This document shows, piece after piece, positions 39,998 through 50,950 of a stretch of 55,131 nt of DNA; within the stretch, counting starts at the first letter, position 1; each line of letters opens with the position of its first letter. A model generated the notes under the pieces. The model searched no databases. It saw only the letters and a program-made list of their open reading frames with translations, and had not been told where the DNA came from. Source of the stretch: Pseudomonas sp. 21 (GTDB lineage: Bacteria; Pseudomonadota; Gammaproteobacteria; Pseudomonadales; Pseudomonadaceae); NCBI RefSeq assembly GCF_000955805.1, contig NZ_JYOA01000001.1, positions 47,812 through 102,942 of the forward strand, given 5' to 3'. Position numbers and translations under genes: made by a program.

Positions 39998-41225
39998 CGC
40001 CGTAGATCCTTTCGATCCGCCCCCAGGCGTCGCTGACCTGGGCCAGCGCGCGCAGGTACTGGTCGCGGGCGGTAATCAGGGTGCGCTGGGCGTCGAGCAC
40101 TTCGAGGAAGCCGAACTTGCCCATCTCGAAGCCGCGCGTGGCACTTTCCACGGCCGTCTGGGCGCTGGGCAGGATGGTCTGGCGGAAGGTATTCACCTCG
40201 CCCTGGGCGGTGCTCCACTGCTGCAGCGCCTGCTGGGTTTCCTGGCGCAGGCGCAGCTCGGTGGCATTGCGCAGGTCGCGGGCCTGATCGGCGCGGCGCG
40301 ATTCGGCGAGGATGTTGCCCTGGTTGCGGTCGAACAGCGGCAACGGCAGGCTGAAACCGATCACCGCGATGCGGTCGCGGTTGCCGGCGTCGATGGCCTC
40401 CTGGGTGCCCAGGCTGACGTCGAGGTCGGGAATGCGCTGGGTCTTTGCCAGCCGCAACGCGGCCTCGCCCTGCTCGATGAGGGTCTGTGCCAGACGCATT
40501 TCCGCGCTGTCGGCCAGGCGATCGAGCAGTTGATTGCTGCCGGGCAGGCTGGGCAAGGGTTCGACGCTGTCGCTGCGCACGCCGCTGAAATCCGGCAGCG
40601 CCAACCCCATCAGCGCGGCCAGCGCCTGGTTGGCGTCGGCTCGCTCGCGGCGGGCGCGGTCCTGCTCCAGGCGCACCTCGGCCAGTTGTACCTGCGCGCG
40701 GTTGGCTTCCAGCGGCGCTGCCTTGCCGGCGCGCACGCGTCCCTCGGCCGCAGTCACGCCGCGTTGCGCCAATTCCACCGACTGCTGCGCAAGGCGCTCC
40801 CGTTCCTGGGCGCGCAAGGACGTGTAGAAAGCCGCGATCACTTCGCCACGCAACTGGTTGCGCCGCGCCTGCAGGCTCAGTGCCGCAACAGCCTGGCCGC
40901 GCTCGGCCAGCTCCACCCGCGCGCCGCGCTTGCCGCCCAGCTCCAGCGGCTGGCTGATGCCGATTGTGGCGGTGCGATTGCGCGAGTCGGTGCCCTCCTG
41001 CTCCCAGGACAGCGTCGGGTTGCGCAACAGGCCGGCCTGTTCGCGCAATCCCTGGGCGATGCCGATTTCCCGGCCGCTGGCAGCCAGCTCGGGGTTGCCG
41101 CTGGCGGCGGCCTGCAGCGCATCCTCCATGCCGATCTCACGGGCCTGCGCCCAGGTTGGCAACTGCCAGAGCAGCAGCGCCAGCAGCGTTGCCCTGGCGG
41201 CGAATGCAGAACGTCTTGAAAACAC
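39978..41225 (-). CDS. czcC: CzcC, outer-membrane factor of the metal efflux pump
   Basis: A 415-residue TolC-like protein. It starts at GTG 41225 with CGAGG seven bases upstream and a good signal peptide ending TWAQA. Family segments include NPTLSWEQEGTDSRNRTATIGISQPLELGGKRGARVELAE and AIDAGNRDRIAVIGFSLPLPLFDRNQG. It is first in the operon and is divergent from czcR across a 402-bp control region. Confidence 0.93.
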   Translation of the reverse strand: MFSRRSAFAARATLLALLLWQLPTWAQAREIGMEDALQAAASGNPELAASGREIGIAQGLREQAGLLRNPTLSWEQEGTDSRNRTATIGISQPLELGGKRGARVELAERGQAVAALSLQARRNQLRGEVIAAFYTSLRAQERERLAQQSVELAQRGVTAAEGRVRAGKAAPLEANRAQVQLAEVRLEQDRARRERADANQALAALMGLALPDFSGVRSDSVEPLPSLPGSNQLLDRLADSAEMRLAQTLIEQGEAALRLAKTQRIPDLDVSLGTQEAIDAGNRDRIAVIGFSLPLPLFDRNQGNILAESRRADQARDLRNATELRLRQETQQALQQWSTAQGEVNTFRQTILPSAQTAVESATRGFEMGKFGFLEVLDAQRTLITARDQYLRALAQVSDAWGRIERIYGDVGAAR

Positions 41226-41627
41226 GGCGGACCTCGCACGGTGGAGTCAACTTCGACGGCATCCCGTCATTTCCACCGGCGAATCTAGAAGTTCCTCTCT
41301 AGCGACAAGGTGACTGGATAATTACAAACATGTAATTGGCCATCCGCCGACTTCCCGTTGTATGTATTTAAAAAGGCACCGCGCCTCTTCCGGGTAACTT
41401 CAGGAAACAATTCGCCTCACTCCGAACAAACTGATGTTCTTCTGAAATCCCTTGCAGACCAACAACCTACAGAACTTTCATTGCTCCACCCCCAGTCAGA
41501 AATGCGACATCGCCACGGTTGACCCTGAAGTCGCTACTGCTTCTAGACTGCGCGCCTTTCTCGTTGGCGGCATGAACTTCCCTGCGCCTGCGGCACCCCT
41601 CTTCACGTCATTACCGGGTAACTATCC
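41226..41627. promoter_or_regulatory. czcC-czcR divergent control region
   Basis: 402 bp with no coding potential. It contains the CzcR-type box at 41320-41337, an AT-rich stretch (41358-41375) just beyond it, and TTGACC at 41519-41524 followed after 17-19 bp by TCTAGACT, a weak candidate for a czcRS promoter. Confidence 0.65.
41320..41337. promoter_or_regulatory. Predicted CzcR (CopR/CusR-type) binding box
   Basis: AATTACAAACATGTAATT contains the perfect inverted repeat ATTACA-N4-TGTAAT, the same form as the known CusR/CopR-family consensus. It lies 95 bp upstream of the czcC start and 290 bp from czcR, in the right place for zinc-responsive activation of czcCBA. Confidence 0.8.
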
Positions 41628-42298
41628 ATGAAAATCCTGCTCATCGAGGACGACCACAAGACGGCCGATTATCTGCAACAGGGGCTGAGCGAAAGCGGCT
41701 ATGTCGTCGACCGCGCCGACAACGGCGTCGACGGCCTGCACCTGGCCCGGCAGTGCGCCTACGACCTGGTCATCCTCGATGTGAACCTGCCGCAGATGGA
41801 CGGCTGGGACGTGCTCGCCAGCCTGCGCCAGCACAGCGACATCCGCGTGATGATGCTCACCGCCCGCGGCCGCCTCACCGAGCGGGTGAAAGGCTTCGAC
41901 CTGGGTGCCGACGACTACCTGCTCAAGCCCTTCGAATTCCCCGAACTGCTGGCCCGCGTGCGCTCGCTGATGCGCCGCAGCGAACGCATCGACCAGCCGC
42001 AAGTGCTGGAGATCGGCGGGCTGGAACTGGACCCCGGCCGCCATCGCGCCTACCGCGACAGCCAGCGCATCGACCTGACCAGCAAGGAGTTCGCCCTGCT
42101 GCACCTGCTGATGAGCCGCAGCGGCGAAGTGCTGTCGCGCACGCAGATCATCTCGCTGGTCTGGGACATGAACTTCGACTGCGACACCAACGTGGTGGAA
42201 GTCACCATTCGCCGTTTGCGCGCCAAGATCGACGATCCCTTCGCCGAAAAGCTGATCCACACCCTGCGCGGGGTCGGCTACGTGCTGGAGTCCCGCGC

Positions 42299-42302
<4 letters not shown>
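41628..42302 (+). CDS. czcR: CzcR, metal-responsive response regulator
   Basis: A 224-residue OmpR-family regulator, the length I recall for P. aeruginosa CzcR. The receiver has the acidic pair EDD (residues 6-8), phospho-acceptor Asp51 (ILDVNLP), and Lys101 (LLKPF). The C-terminal winged helix ends VVEVTIRRLRAKID...LHTLRGVGYVL-like. CzcR activates czcCBA and in P. aeruginosa also lowers expression of the OprD porin, giving carbapenem cross-resistance. The stop overlaps the czcS start (ATGA). Confidence 0.94.
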
Positions 42303-43684
<1,382 letters not shown>

Positions 43685-43690
43685 ACTGAA

Positions 43691-44026
43691 TCATCGGGTG
43701 GCGCGGCAGGCGACGCGTTCGGTGCGGTACTCGATGGCCTGCTCGTCACCGAAGGAGTCCTTGTAGCGCAGCTGCACCGGCACCACACCGCAGTCGGTGC
43801 TCATCGGCGTCACCGCCACGACTTCGGCGATGTCCAGGTTCATCCCGTAGGTGTACTGCTTCGCCTCGGCGATCTGCGTCGGCGAGGGTGCGTTCTGGTA
43901 AGCCTGCATGACCTGCTGGCGGGCCTGTTCCATGCGGGCGAAAGTGATATCGCCGCCACCGTCGGCCAGGGCCAGGGAGGAAGTGCCGAGCAGCGTAGCG
44001 GTCAGGAAGATGCGGGAGAGTTTCAT
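43691..44026 (-). CDS. DUF2790 periplasmic protein
   Basis: A 111-residue exported protein, signal peptide MKLSRIFLTATLLGTSSLALA. The mature part has the family core YGMNLDIAEVVAVTPMSTDCGVVPVQLRYKDSFGD and ends in a short tail with a second cysteine, so a Cys-Cys disulfide is possible. TGAGGTGA precedes the start at 44026. It converges on czcS with only six bases between stops. Members of this Pseudomonas family are often metal-induced (recalled), which fits its place here. Confidence 0.87.
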   Translation of the reverse strand: MKLSRIFLTATLLGTSSLALADGGGDITFARMEQARQQVMQAYQNAPSPTQIAEAKQYTYGMNLDIAEVVAVTPMSTDCGVVPVQLRYKDSFGDEQAIEYRTERVACRATR

Positions 44027-44335
44027 GGCAGTCACCTCAGGGGGGTTGAAAGTGATTCCACCTTAAAAGGCCGCCGCTAACGGGAAGCTGAGGCAAGGAT
44101 GACGATTCGGTTATCCGGCGCACGGGCTGCCCAGGCAGTGCAGGCATTTTCCCACCACTCATCCGTGCAATTTCCTACCGGTGAACTCTCGGCGTCCGTC
44201 GACTGTCTGTGTGCTGTCGGCCCCCCGGGTGGGTTTCCTGGCCATTGGCCACCCGGCTAGTTCTCAATAAGTTGCCCGGCCGACGTTTTCGCTCCCGCAA
44301 GGCGGGGTTCGTTCCAAGTCATGTGAAGATTGCCC
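44027..44335. other. Intergenic region, no gene seen
   Basis: 309 bp between the divergent DUF2790 and SH3-protein genes. The only notable structure is the inverted repeat CCGGGTGG/CCACCCGG (44225-44232 and 44249-44256), whose loop overlaps TGGCCA-T-TGGCCA. There is no CzcR-like box. Confidence 0.5.
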
Positions 44336-45004
44336 ATGTCCCTATCGCGTCGCTTCCCCGCCCGAGTTTCTCCCCTCCAGACCCGCGCCCTCGGTGCCTG
44401 CCTGTTCGCCAGCCTGCTGGCCGCAGGCGCTCCGGCACAGGCCGAGGAGCCCGCCAGCAACTCGCGCTGGGTGAACGACAGTCTGAGCACCTATGTGCGC
44501 AGCGGCCCCACCGACGGCTACCGCATCGTCGGCACCCTGACCTCCGGGCAGAAAGTCCAGCTGGTCAGCACCTCCGGCGACTACAGCCAGGTGCGCAGCG
44601 ACAGCGGCAGCACGGTGTGGATCGCCAGCAAGGACCTGCAGGAGAAGCCCGGCCAGGCCGAGCGCCTGCCCTCGCTGGAACAGAAGGTCACCGAGCTGAC
44701 CACCCAGCTGCAGACCATCGACGACTCCTGGAAGAACCGCGTGCAAGGCATGCAGGAAACCCTGGATGCGCGCAAGAAGCTCATCGACGAGCTGCAGGCC
44801 GCGCGCAGCGCCCTGGACGCCGAGCTGAACCAGGCGCGCTCGCAGCTGCGTGATACCCAGGCGCAACTGGGCGACGAGAACAAGCAGGTGCTGATGCGCT
44901 ACATGGCCTACGGCGGCAGCATCGCCGGCGCCGGCCTGCTCGCCGGCCTGATCCTGCCGACCATGCTGCGTGTGCGCCGCAAGCGCAGCACCGAGTGGGT
45001 CTGA
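44336..45004 (+). CDS. SH3-domain periplasmic/membrane protein (YgiM/TIGR04211-like)
   Basis: A 222-residue protein in the usual order for this family: signal peptide (ends APAQAEE), bacterial SH3 domain (residues ~38-95: STYVRSGPTDGYRIVGTLTSGQKVQLV), a long coiled-coil (~105-185) and a C-terminal membrane helix (~190-212) with a basic tail RVRRKRSTEWV. It would sit in the inner membrane facing the periplasm. The exact function is unknown; SH3b domains commonly bind peptidoglycan. The ATG at 44336 is preferred to the TTG two codons earlier. Confidence 0.88.
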   Translation: MSLSRRFPARVSPLQTRALGACLFASLLAAGAPAQAEEPASNSRWVNDSLSTYVRSGPTDGYRIVGTLTSGQKVQLVSTSGDYSQVRSDSGSTVWIASKDLQEKPGQAERLPSLEQKVTELTTQLQTIDDSWKNRVQGMQETLDARKKLIDELQAARSALDAELNQARSQLRDTQAQLGDENKQVLMRYMAYGGSIAGAGLLAGLILPTMLRVRRKRSTEWV

Positions 45005-45008
45005 CGCT

Positions 45009-45479
45009 TCAGTCGATGCACAATTCGTACTGCCGATAGCCCAGGGCGTCGCTGCCCTGCGGTTCGAACCCGGCGCGTTCGTACAGACGCCGCGCCGGGT
45101 TGTCGGGGCGAACGCTGAGCTTGAGTCGCGTGTAGCCTTCCTGCCGGGCATCGGCGATGTAGCGTTGCAGCAGCGCCGCACCGACGCCCTTTCCCCGCCA
45201 CGCCAAGCTGACGCCCAGGGTGCAGAGCTCCGCGCTGCCCCCTTCGGGCAACCAGAGACTGTAGCCAACGCTCTCGCCTTCAGACTCGGCGATGGTCAGG
45301 CGCTCGGAGTGCTCCAGCCAACGCGCCAGGTGCCGGTCGAAATCTTCTCGCCAACGCTCCTCGTGGGTGGGTTCCCACTGGCGGATATAGGCCTCTTCGC
45401 CGCGCTGGACGTAGGGGACATCGGTAATGCGGGCGGGGCGGAACGTAAGCTCGGGGCCCTGCCGGTACTCGATCTTCAC
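45009..45479 (-). CDS. GNAT-family N-acetyltransferase
   Basis: A 156-residue acetyltransferase. The acetyl-CoA motif A is clear: LCTLGVSLAWRGKGVGAALLQRYI, with RGKGVG as the Q/RxxGxG/A signature, followed by the ARRLYERAGFEPQG motif B region. The substrate is unknown. The start is a GTG at 45479 that overlaps the stop of the upstream DUF4124 gene (GTGA), so the two are coupled. Confidence 0.87.
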   Translation of the reverse strand: MKIEYRQGPELTFRPARITDVPYVQRGEEAYIRQWEPTHEERWREDFDRHLARWLEHSERLTIAESEGESVGYSLWLPEGGSAELCTLGVSLAWRGKGVGAALLQRYIADARQEGYTRLKLSVRPDNPARRLYERAGFEPQGSDALGYRQYELCID

Positions 45480-46018
45480 CGTGCGATGCTTCCTTGTCCG
45501 AGGTTGGAGGCGTCCTGAACGGGAGGCTTCTGGCTTTCGAGCATCTCCAGCTTGCGGATCAGCATGTTCCGGTAGTCGGACATCTCCTGAATCCGGCTGC
45601 CGTAGTCTGCTCTGACGCCGTTCATGTCCGAAACAATGCTGTTTTCCCAGACTGCGCCCGCCAGGTTGTTGTTGGCGCGACTGCGCTCGTATTGCAACCA
45701 CTGGAGGCGCTCGTCGCGCGCCTCGATCAGTTCGTCGATGGCAATGCCTGCGTCCCTGATGGCATTGCGCAGGCGAGTCAGTTCCCTGACGTACTGCATC
45801 TGCAGCGTAGCGTTGACCACCGACTGATTGGCCGACTTCTGCCGTTCGATGTCCACTGGGGTCGGCTTCCAGATCCGCGGTTTGACCTCGGTGACTGCGT
45901 CACCGCACGGAACCTGGGAGAACGTCTGGCGACCATCGACGGTACAGGTGAATATCTCGGCCTGCGCAGTGTTGAAACCCAGCGCGGCCAGCAGGACCAC
46001 GGCGAATGGGAAGCGCAT
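45476..46018 (-). CDS. DUF4124-domain exported protein
   Basis: A 180-residue periplasmic protein. Signal peptide ~1-20 (VVLLAALGFNTAQA), then the short DUF4124 core EIFTCTVDGRQTFSQVPCGD with its two cysteines, then a long charged helical region (~70-165) likely to form a coiled-coil. AGGAG precedes the ATG. Function unknown. It is first in a two-gene operon with the GNAT gene. Confidence 0.86.
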   Translation of the reverse strand: MRFPFAVVLLAALGFNTAQAEIFTCTVDGRQTFSQVPCGDAVTEVKPRIWKPTPVDIERQKSANQSVVNATLQMQYVRELTRLRNAIRDAGIAIDELIEARDERLQWLQYERSRANNNLAGAVWENSIVSDMNGVRADYGSRIQEMSDYRNMLIRKLEMLESQKPPVQDASNLGQGSIAR

Positions 46019-46138
46019 GATGCAATGCTCCTGACCACTCCATTGGTATGCCTGTAAACAGGCCCCTTGGGATTGCCATCAGATTGACATGCACTGCCTG
46101 AGCGAGTTCTTTGGCGCTCTGTAAAGGTTCGGTAAATC

Positions 46139-46162
46139 CCCCTGGCGCTTGTCTGCCAGGGG
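46139..46162 (-). terminator. GC hairpin after the SftR-like gene (possible terminator)
   Basis: A perfect 8-bp stem CCCCTGGC/GCCAGGGG with an eight-base loop, 22 bp beyond the stop of the leftward LysR gene. On the minus strand it is followed only by GGATTTACC, so it is a weak intrinsic terminator at best. Confidence 0.45.
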
Positions 46163-46184
46163 TCACGTCACGGGAGGCCCGGCC

Positions 46185-47105
46185 TCACGCCACCTCGCTC
46201 TCCACGCCCGCATCCAGGTCGACCAGCAGTTCGATCATCGCCCGCGCCGCTGCCGAGAGGCGGTCGCCGCTGCGGGTGACGATGCCGCAACGGGCCTGGA
46301 GGATGTCGACGTTGTTGGGCAGGTTGCGGAAGTGCAGGCGCACCAGTTCGCCGCGCGCCATCGGCTCGCTCAGCGCCTCTTCCACGGCGATGCCGATGGC
46401 GTCGGTCTGGCTGACGATACGCACCAGCGAGGCCATGTCCTCGCACTGCACGTTGGTGGTGATGTCGATCTTGCCGCTGAGGTTGGCGAGCATCTTCCGC
46501 GCGCTGGGCGGGATCAGCGTGGCCGCCAGCGGGTAGGCGAACATGTCGTTGGTGGAGAGGCTCTCCTTGGCCAGCAGCGGGTGCCCGTCGCGGCAGAAGA
46601 ACAGGCCGCTGCGTGGTTTCAGCGCGCGGGTCTGGAAGTTCGGGTCGGCCTCGAAATGGCGGATGTCGGCGACGAAGAACTCGATCTCCTCGCGGCTCAG
46701 GCTGCGCGCCAGGCGCTCCCAGTTGTCCACGCCGAACTGGATGTGGATGCGCGGGTAGCGCTGGACGAAACGTGACACCGCATCGGACACCAGCTTCTGC
46801 GCCGGCGCCGGCCCGCTGCCGAAGCGCAGCTCACCCGAGTCCAGCTTGTTCAGCCGGGCCACCGCGTGGCTCAGGTTATTGGCGCCCTGCACCAGGCTCA
46901 GCGCGTGCTGCAGCACCACCTGGCCCTCGGGGGTCGGGCGCAGGTCCTTGCTGCCACGGTCCACCAGGCGGCAGCCCAGCTCCTGCTCCAGGCCCTGGAT
47001 GCTGCGGCTGAACGCCGGCTGGGTGATGCCCATGGCGTCCGCGGCGCGAACGAAGCTGCGGTGTTCGTTGAGGGCGATGAAGTAGCGGAGTTGGCGCAGA
47101 TCCAT
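46185..47105 (-). CDS. sftR: LysR-family regulator, SftR-like
   Basis: A 306-residue LysR regulator starting MDLRQLRYFIALNEHRSFVRAADAMGITQPAFSRSIQGLE. It is divergent from a TonB receptor gene followed by an AtsK-like dioxygenase gene, the same arrangement as sftR-sftP-atsK in P. putida S-313, where SftR activates sulfate-ester use under sulfur limitation. The name rests on this gene order and is tentative. Its expected operator is the heptamer cluster at 47181-47235. Confidence 0.82.
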   Translation of the reverse strand: MDLRQLRYFIALNEHRSFVRAADAMGITQPAFSRSIQGLEQELGCRLVDRGSKDLRPTPEGQVVLQHALSLVQGANNLSHAVARLNKLDSGELRFGSGPAPAQKLVSDAVSRFVQRYPRIHIQFGVDNWERLARSLSREEIEFFVADIRHFEADPNFQTRALKPRSGLFFCRDGHPLLAKESLSTNDMFAYPLAATLIPPSARKMLANLSGKIDITTNVQCEDMASLVRIVSQTDAIGIAVEEALSEPMARGELVRLHFRNLPNNVDILQARCGIVTRSGDRLSAAARAMIELLVDLDAGVESEVA

Positions 47106-47180
47106 GATGCATTTCCGGCATTGAAAATAGTGGGCAAAGGCATTTGCCGCTCGTTATGCGCTGGTTTTAAATGCAAGCTC

Positions 47181-47235
47181 TTATTCCGTCAATGAAGAAT
47201 AAAACAAACATCTATTCTTTTATGAACTAAGAATA
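47181..47235. promoter_or_regulatory. Heptamer cluster, predicted LysR operator for the sftP operon
   Basis: AAGAATA at 47195-47201, its inverse TATTCTT at 47213-47219, and AAGAATA again at 47229-47235, with TTATTC at 47181-47186. The last two form a perfect dyad with a nine-base spacer. The surrounding 47107-47240 is the AT-rich part of the 310-bp divergent gap; 47240-47415 is GC-rich with no gene seen and would be the receptor mRNA leader. Confidence 0.65.
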
Positions 47236-47415
47236 TAGCTCAGACCAGGAGTCGCCCGATGCCAGCCCTGCACCTCCTTTCCTCGCGAATGTGCCTGTCC
47301 CGCTGTCGCTGACAGCCAAAGCCGCACCCACCCACAACGAAAAACGTCGTTCGCCACTTTTGCGTGGCGCGGCCCCGTTTTGCCCGCGTACTGCGTGCAG
47401 AGACAAGGACACAGC

Positions 47416-49785
47416 ATGACTTCGAGACAATCACCCTTCCCCTTCAAGCCCCACCGGCTGCGCTACGCCATTGTCCTGCTGGCGCTGGGCGGCGCCCTGC
47501 CGGTGCTCGCCGAGGAGGCCGAGGACGCCACCACCGGCGGTGACACCAGCAAGCCCGTCAGCTCCGCGCCGGCCAAGGCCGATGCCACCCTGGGCAAGGT
47601 CACCGTCACCGCCCGCCGCCGCGAGGAGGATTCGCAGAAGGTGCCCACGCCGATCACCGTGGTCGGCGGCGAAACCCTGGAAACCCAGCGCGTCTACAAG
47701 GTGCAGGACCTGCAGCAGATCCTGCCCAGCGTGAACGTCGCCTTCATCCATGCGCGGCAGTCGAGCATCGCCGTGCGCGGCATCGGCAACAACCCGGCCA
47801 GCGACGGCCTGGAAGGCAGCGCCGGGGTCTACCTGGACAACGTCTATCTCGGTCGCCCGGGCATGGCGGTATTCGACCTGCTGGACATCGAGCAACTCGA
47901 ACTGCTGCGCGGCCCGCAGGGCACGCTGTTCGGCAAGAACACCACGGCCGGCGTGCTGAACATCAGCACCCGCGCGCCGACCTTCACCCCCGAGCGCAGC
48001 GTCGAGGTTTCCGGCGGCCAGGATGGCTACTTCCAGGGCAAGGGCACCGTCTCCGGCGCGCTGACCGACACCCTGGCCGGGCGCGTCTCGGCCTACCGCA
48101 CCCGCGACGACGGCTACATCAAGAACGTCCATGACGACAACACCCTGAACGGCGGCGAGCGCCAGGGCATCCGTGGGCAACTGCTGTTCAAGCCCAACGA
48201 AGACTTCGACCTGCGCTGGATCAACGACTACAACGAGGAGGATTCGAGCAACGGCAGCATGGTGGTGTACGGCGCCGCCGACCGCTTCTGGCAGCGTGCC
48301 GCCGCGGTCGGCGCCTCGCCGATCCGCGATCCCGACCGGCACAAGGTCAACATCAACAGCCGCCAGCACGTCAGCGTGCACCAGGGCGGCAGCTCGGTGG
48401 AGGCCAACTGGAACCTCAACGGCGGCTACAAGCTGACCTCCATCAGCGCCTATCGCTACTGGCACTTCACCCCGGCCAACGACGAGCAGCTCAACGTCTC
48501 GGCGATCAACAACACCGGCGTGGAAGTCCACGACCGCCAGTTCTCCCAGGAAATCCGCCTGGCCTCGCCCACCGGCGGCTTCTTCGACTACGTGCTGGGC
48601 GCCTATGCGTTCAACCAGAACCTGGGCAACAAGACCTTCACCGACTACGGCCCGCTGGCCGACCCGTACCTGCTGGGGGCGAACCTCAACGCCCTGAACA
48701 ACACCTACTCCAAGGCCAACGGCAAGATCGAGACCGACAGCTTTGCGCTGTTCGCCCAGGGCACCTGGCACCTCACCGACAAGCTGGACTTCACCGCCGG
48801 CCTGCGCGGCACCTACGAGGAGAAGGACGCCAAGGTCGAGCGCTTCGCCCCGGTCGGCGGTGCGCCGGTTAGTGGCGTCGGCGCAGTGGTCCGCAACAAC
48901 CAGCTGGGCGCCTACGACTCCGGCGACCTCAGCCTCTACAGCTTCGCGCCCTCGGCGCTGCTGAGCCTGAGCTACCAGTTCACCGATGACCTGCTCGGCT
49001 ACGCCTCGATGTCCCACGGCGAGAAGTCCGGGGGCGTGAACCTGGCCGTGGCCAGTGCGCCAACGGCCGGCGCCGACTCCCTGCTGGTCGGCCCGGAGCG
49101 CGCCAACGATGCCGAACTGGGGATCAAGACCACCCTGTTCGACAACCGCCTGCAGCTCAACACCAACATTTTCTGGACCGGCATCCACGGCTACCAGGCG
49201 ACCACGCTGTACCAGCCGCCGGGCTCGACCCAGCTGGTCTCGGTGCTCTCCAACGCCGGCAGCGTGCGCTCGCGCGGGCTGGAATTCGAGGCCACCGCGC
49301 TGCCCATTCGCGGCCTGACGCTGAACGTCAACGGCTCCTACAACGACGTCACCTACCTGTCGTTCAAGGACGCCCCGTGCCCGGCGGAAATCTCCACCCA
49401 GCCCGGCGCGCCCGCCACCTGCGACCTCACCGGGCAACGCGTGGTCGGCGCCTCGAAATGGATCGCCAACCTCAATGGCGAATACGCCTGGAACCTCGAC
49501 GACGGCATCCGCCCGTACGTGACCGGCAGCTACTCCTACCGCTCCGAGGCCGAGGGCACGCTGGACAACTCCGACCTCTCGAAGATCGACGGCTACGGCC
49601 TGGCGAACTTCTCCGTCGGCCTGCGCAAGGACCTCGGCGACGGCCAGCTGGACGCTTCCGTCTGGCTGAAGAACGCCTTCGACAAGGACTACTACCTGGC
49701 CGCCTTCGCCAGCATCAACGGCTCCTACACCGCCTCGGTGGGGCAGCCGCGGACCCTGGGCGCGTCGGTTCGCTACGACTTCTGA
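47416..49785 (+). CDS. sftP: TonB-dependent receptor, SftP-like
   Basis: A 789-residue outer-membrane transporter. The ATG at 47416 has AAGGA upstream; the signal peptide runs to about PVLAEEA. The TonB box region and plug follow ([47 protein letters not shown]), then a barrel ending [10 protein letters not shown]. There is no STN signalling domain, unlike the receptor at 181-2586. Position between an SftR-like LysR and an AtsK-like dioxygenase suggests uptake of sulfate esters or sulfonates rather than iron chelates; that is inference. Confidence 0.9.
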   Translation: MTSRQSPFPFKPHRLRYAIVLLALGGALPVLAEEAEDATTGGDTSKPVSSAPAKADATLGKVTVTARRREEDSQKVPTPITVVGGETLETQRVYKVQDLQQILPSVNVAFIHARQSSIAVRGIGNNPASDGLEGSAGVYLDNVYLGRPGMAVFDLLDIEQLELLRGPQGTLFGKNTTAGVLNISTRAPTFTPERSVEVSGGQDGYFQGKGTVSGALTDTLAGRVSAYRTRDDGYIKNVHDDNTLNGGERQGIRGQLLFKPNEDFDLRWINDYNEEDSSNGSMVVYGAADRFWQRAAAVGASPIRDPDRHKVNINSRQHVSVHQGGSSVEANWNLNGGYKLTSISAYRYWHFTPANDEQLNVSAINNTGVEVHDRQFSQEIRLASPTGGFFDYVLGAYAFNQNLGNKTFTDYGPLADPYLLGANLNALNNTYSKANGKIETDSFALFAQGTWHLTDKLDFTAGLRGTYEEKDAKVERFAPVGGAPVSGVGAVVRNNQLGAYDSGDLSLYSFAPSALLSLSYQFTDDLLGYASMSHGEKSGGVNLAVASAPTAGADSLLVGPERANDAELGIKTTLFDNRLQLNTNIFWTGIHGYQATTLYQPPGSTQLVSVLSNAGSVRSRGLEFEATALPIRGLTLNVNGSYNDVTYLSFKDAPCPAEISTQPGAPATCDLTGQRVVGASKWIANLNGEYAWNLDDGIRPYVTGSYSYRSEAEGTLDNSDLSKIDGYGLANFSVGLRKDLGDGQLDASVWLKNAFDKDYYLAAFASINGSYTASVGQPRTLGASVRYDF

Positions 49786-49841
49786 TCCCCATCCGCCGCG
49801 TCTTTGGCGCGGCGCTATTGCCACAGCAAGAGGACGATGAG

Positions 49842-50747
49842 ATGAGCACTGCAGCACAAGCCATTCAGCAAGACCTGGCACACCTGGACATCCACCCGGT
49901 GGCCGGCCGCATCGGCGCGGAAATTCGCGGCGTGACCCTTTCCGGTGATCTCGACGCCGCCACCATCGAGGCCATCCAGGCGGCGCTGGTGCAGCACAAA
50001 GTGATCTTCTTCCGTGGCCAGACCCAGCTCGACGACCAGGGCCAGGAAGCCTTCGCCAAGCTGCTCGGCGAGCCGGTGGCGCACCCCACCGTGCCGGTTC
50101 AGGAAGGCACCCATTACCTGCTGGAGCTGGATGGCGCCCAGGGTCGCCGCGCCAACTCCTGGCACACCGACGTGACCTTCGTCGACGCCTATCCCAAGGC
50201 GTCGATCCTGCGCAACGTGGTGGCACCGGAATCCGGCGGCGATACCGTCTGGGCCAACACCGCCACCGCCTACGACGACCTGACGCCGGAGCTGAAGGCG
50301 CTGGCCGACTCGCTCTGGGCCGTGCACAGCAACGAATACGACTACGCCGGCATCCGCCCGAACTTCGACCCGGCGCGCCTGGAGGAATACCGCAAGGTGT
50401 TCACCTCCACCGTCTACGAGACCGAGCACCCGGTGGTGCGCGTGCATCCCATCAGTGGCGAGAAGACGCTGCTGCTCGGGCACTTCGTCAAGCGCCTGAA
50501 GGGCCTCTCGCAGCACGACTCGGCGCACCTGTTCGCCGTGCTGCAGAGCCACGTCACCCGCCTGGAAAACACTGTGCGCTGGCGCTGGCAGCCGGGCGAC
50601 GTGGCCATCTGGGACAACCGCGCGACGCAGCACTACGCCGTCGACGACTACGGCACCCAGCCGCGCATCGTGCGCCGCGTGACGCTCAGCGGCGAAGTGC
50701 CGGTGGGTATCGACGGGCAGCGTAGTCGGACGATCAAGAAGGTTTGA
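49842..50747 (+). CDS. atsK: Fe(II)/2-oxoglutarate-dependent dioxygenase, AtsK-like
   Basis: A 301-residue TauD/TfdA-family enzyme. Metal ligands are visible as HTD in NSWHTDVTF (residues ~107-109) and the distal His in NRATQHYA, with an Arg in PRIVRRVTL to hold 2-oxoglutarate. The segment following the HTD ([27 protein letters not shown]) is typical of alkylsulfatase AtsK, which oxidises alkyl sulfate esters to aldehyde plus sulfate. AGAGGA precedes the start; the gene lies 56 bp after the receptor. Confidence 0.9.
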   Translation: MSTAAQAIQQDLAHLDIHPVAGRIGAEIRGVTLSGDLDAATIEAIQAALVQHKVIFFRGQTQLDDQGQEAFAKLLGEPVAHPTVPVQEGTHYLLELDGAQGRRANSWHTDVTFVDAYPKASILRNVVAPESGGDTVWANTATAYDDLTPELKALADSLWAVHSNEYDYAGIRPNFDPARLEEYRKVFTSTVYETEHPVVRVHPISGEKTLLLGHFVKRLKGLSQHDSAHLFAVLQSHVTRLENTVRWRWQPGDVAIWDNRATQHYAVDDYGTQPRIVRRVTLSGEVPVGIDGQRSRTIKKV

Positions 50748-50770
50748 ACCTTAACGCCAAAATCTGAAAG

Positions 50771-50927
50771 CCCCTCTCCCTAACCCTCTCCCTGAAGGGA
50801 GAGGGGACTGGGTAGGCGTGAAGTGCAGTCATGACTTCCTCCTGACACCGAAGTGCCAGGACAACCCAACAGGCACGCCTCATTCGAATACTCCCTCTCC
50901 CTTCAGGGAGAGGGTTGGGGAGAGGGA
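50771..50927. repeat. Inverted pair of GAGAGGG elements between two dioxygenase genes
   Basis: Element 50771-50806 (CCCTCTCCCTAACCCTCTCC...GAAGGGAGAGGGG) and element 50892-50927 (CCCTCTCCCTTCAGGGAGAGGG...GGAGAGGGA) are near-exact inverses. Each also has an internal palindrome (CTCCCTGAAGGGAG). The ~85 bases between show no coding. The same pair recurs at 54609-54752. Confidence 0.85.
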
Positions 50928-50950
50928 ATCCCCTACTCAGGACCATACCG

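Noticed and set aside
46139..46162. Strong intrinsic terminator
   Set aside because: The stem is perfect but there is no T-run on either strand, so it is kept only as a weak candidate.
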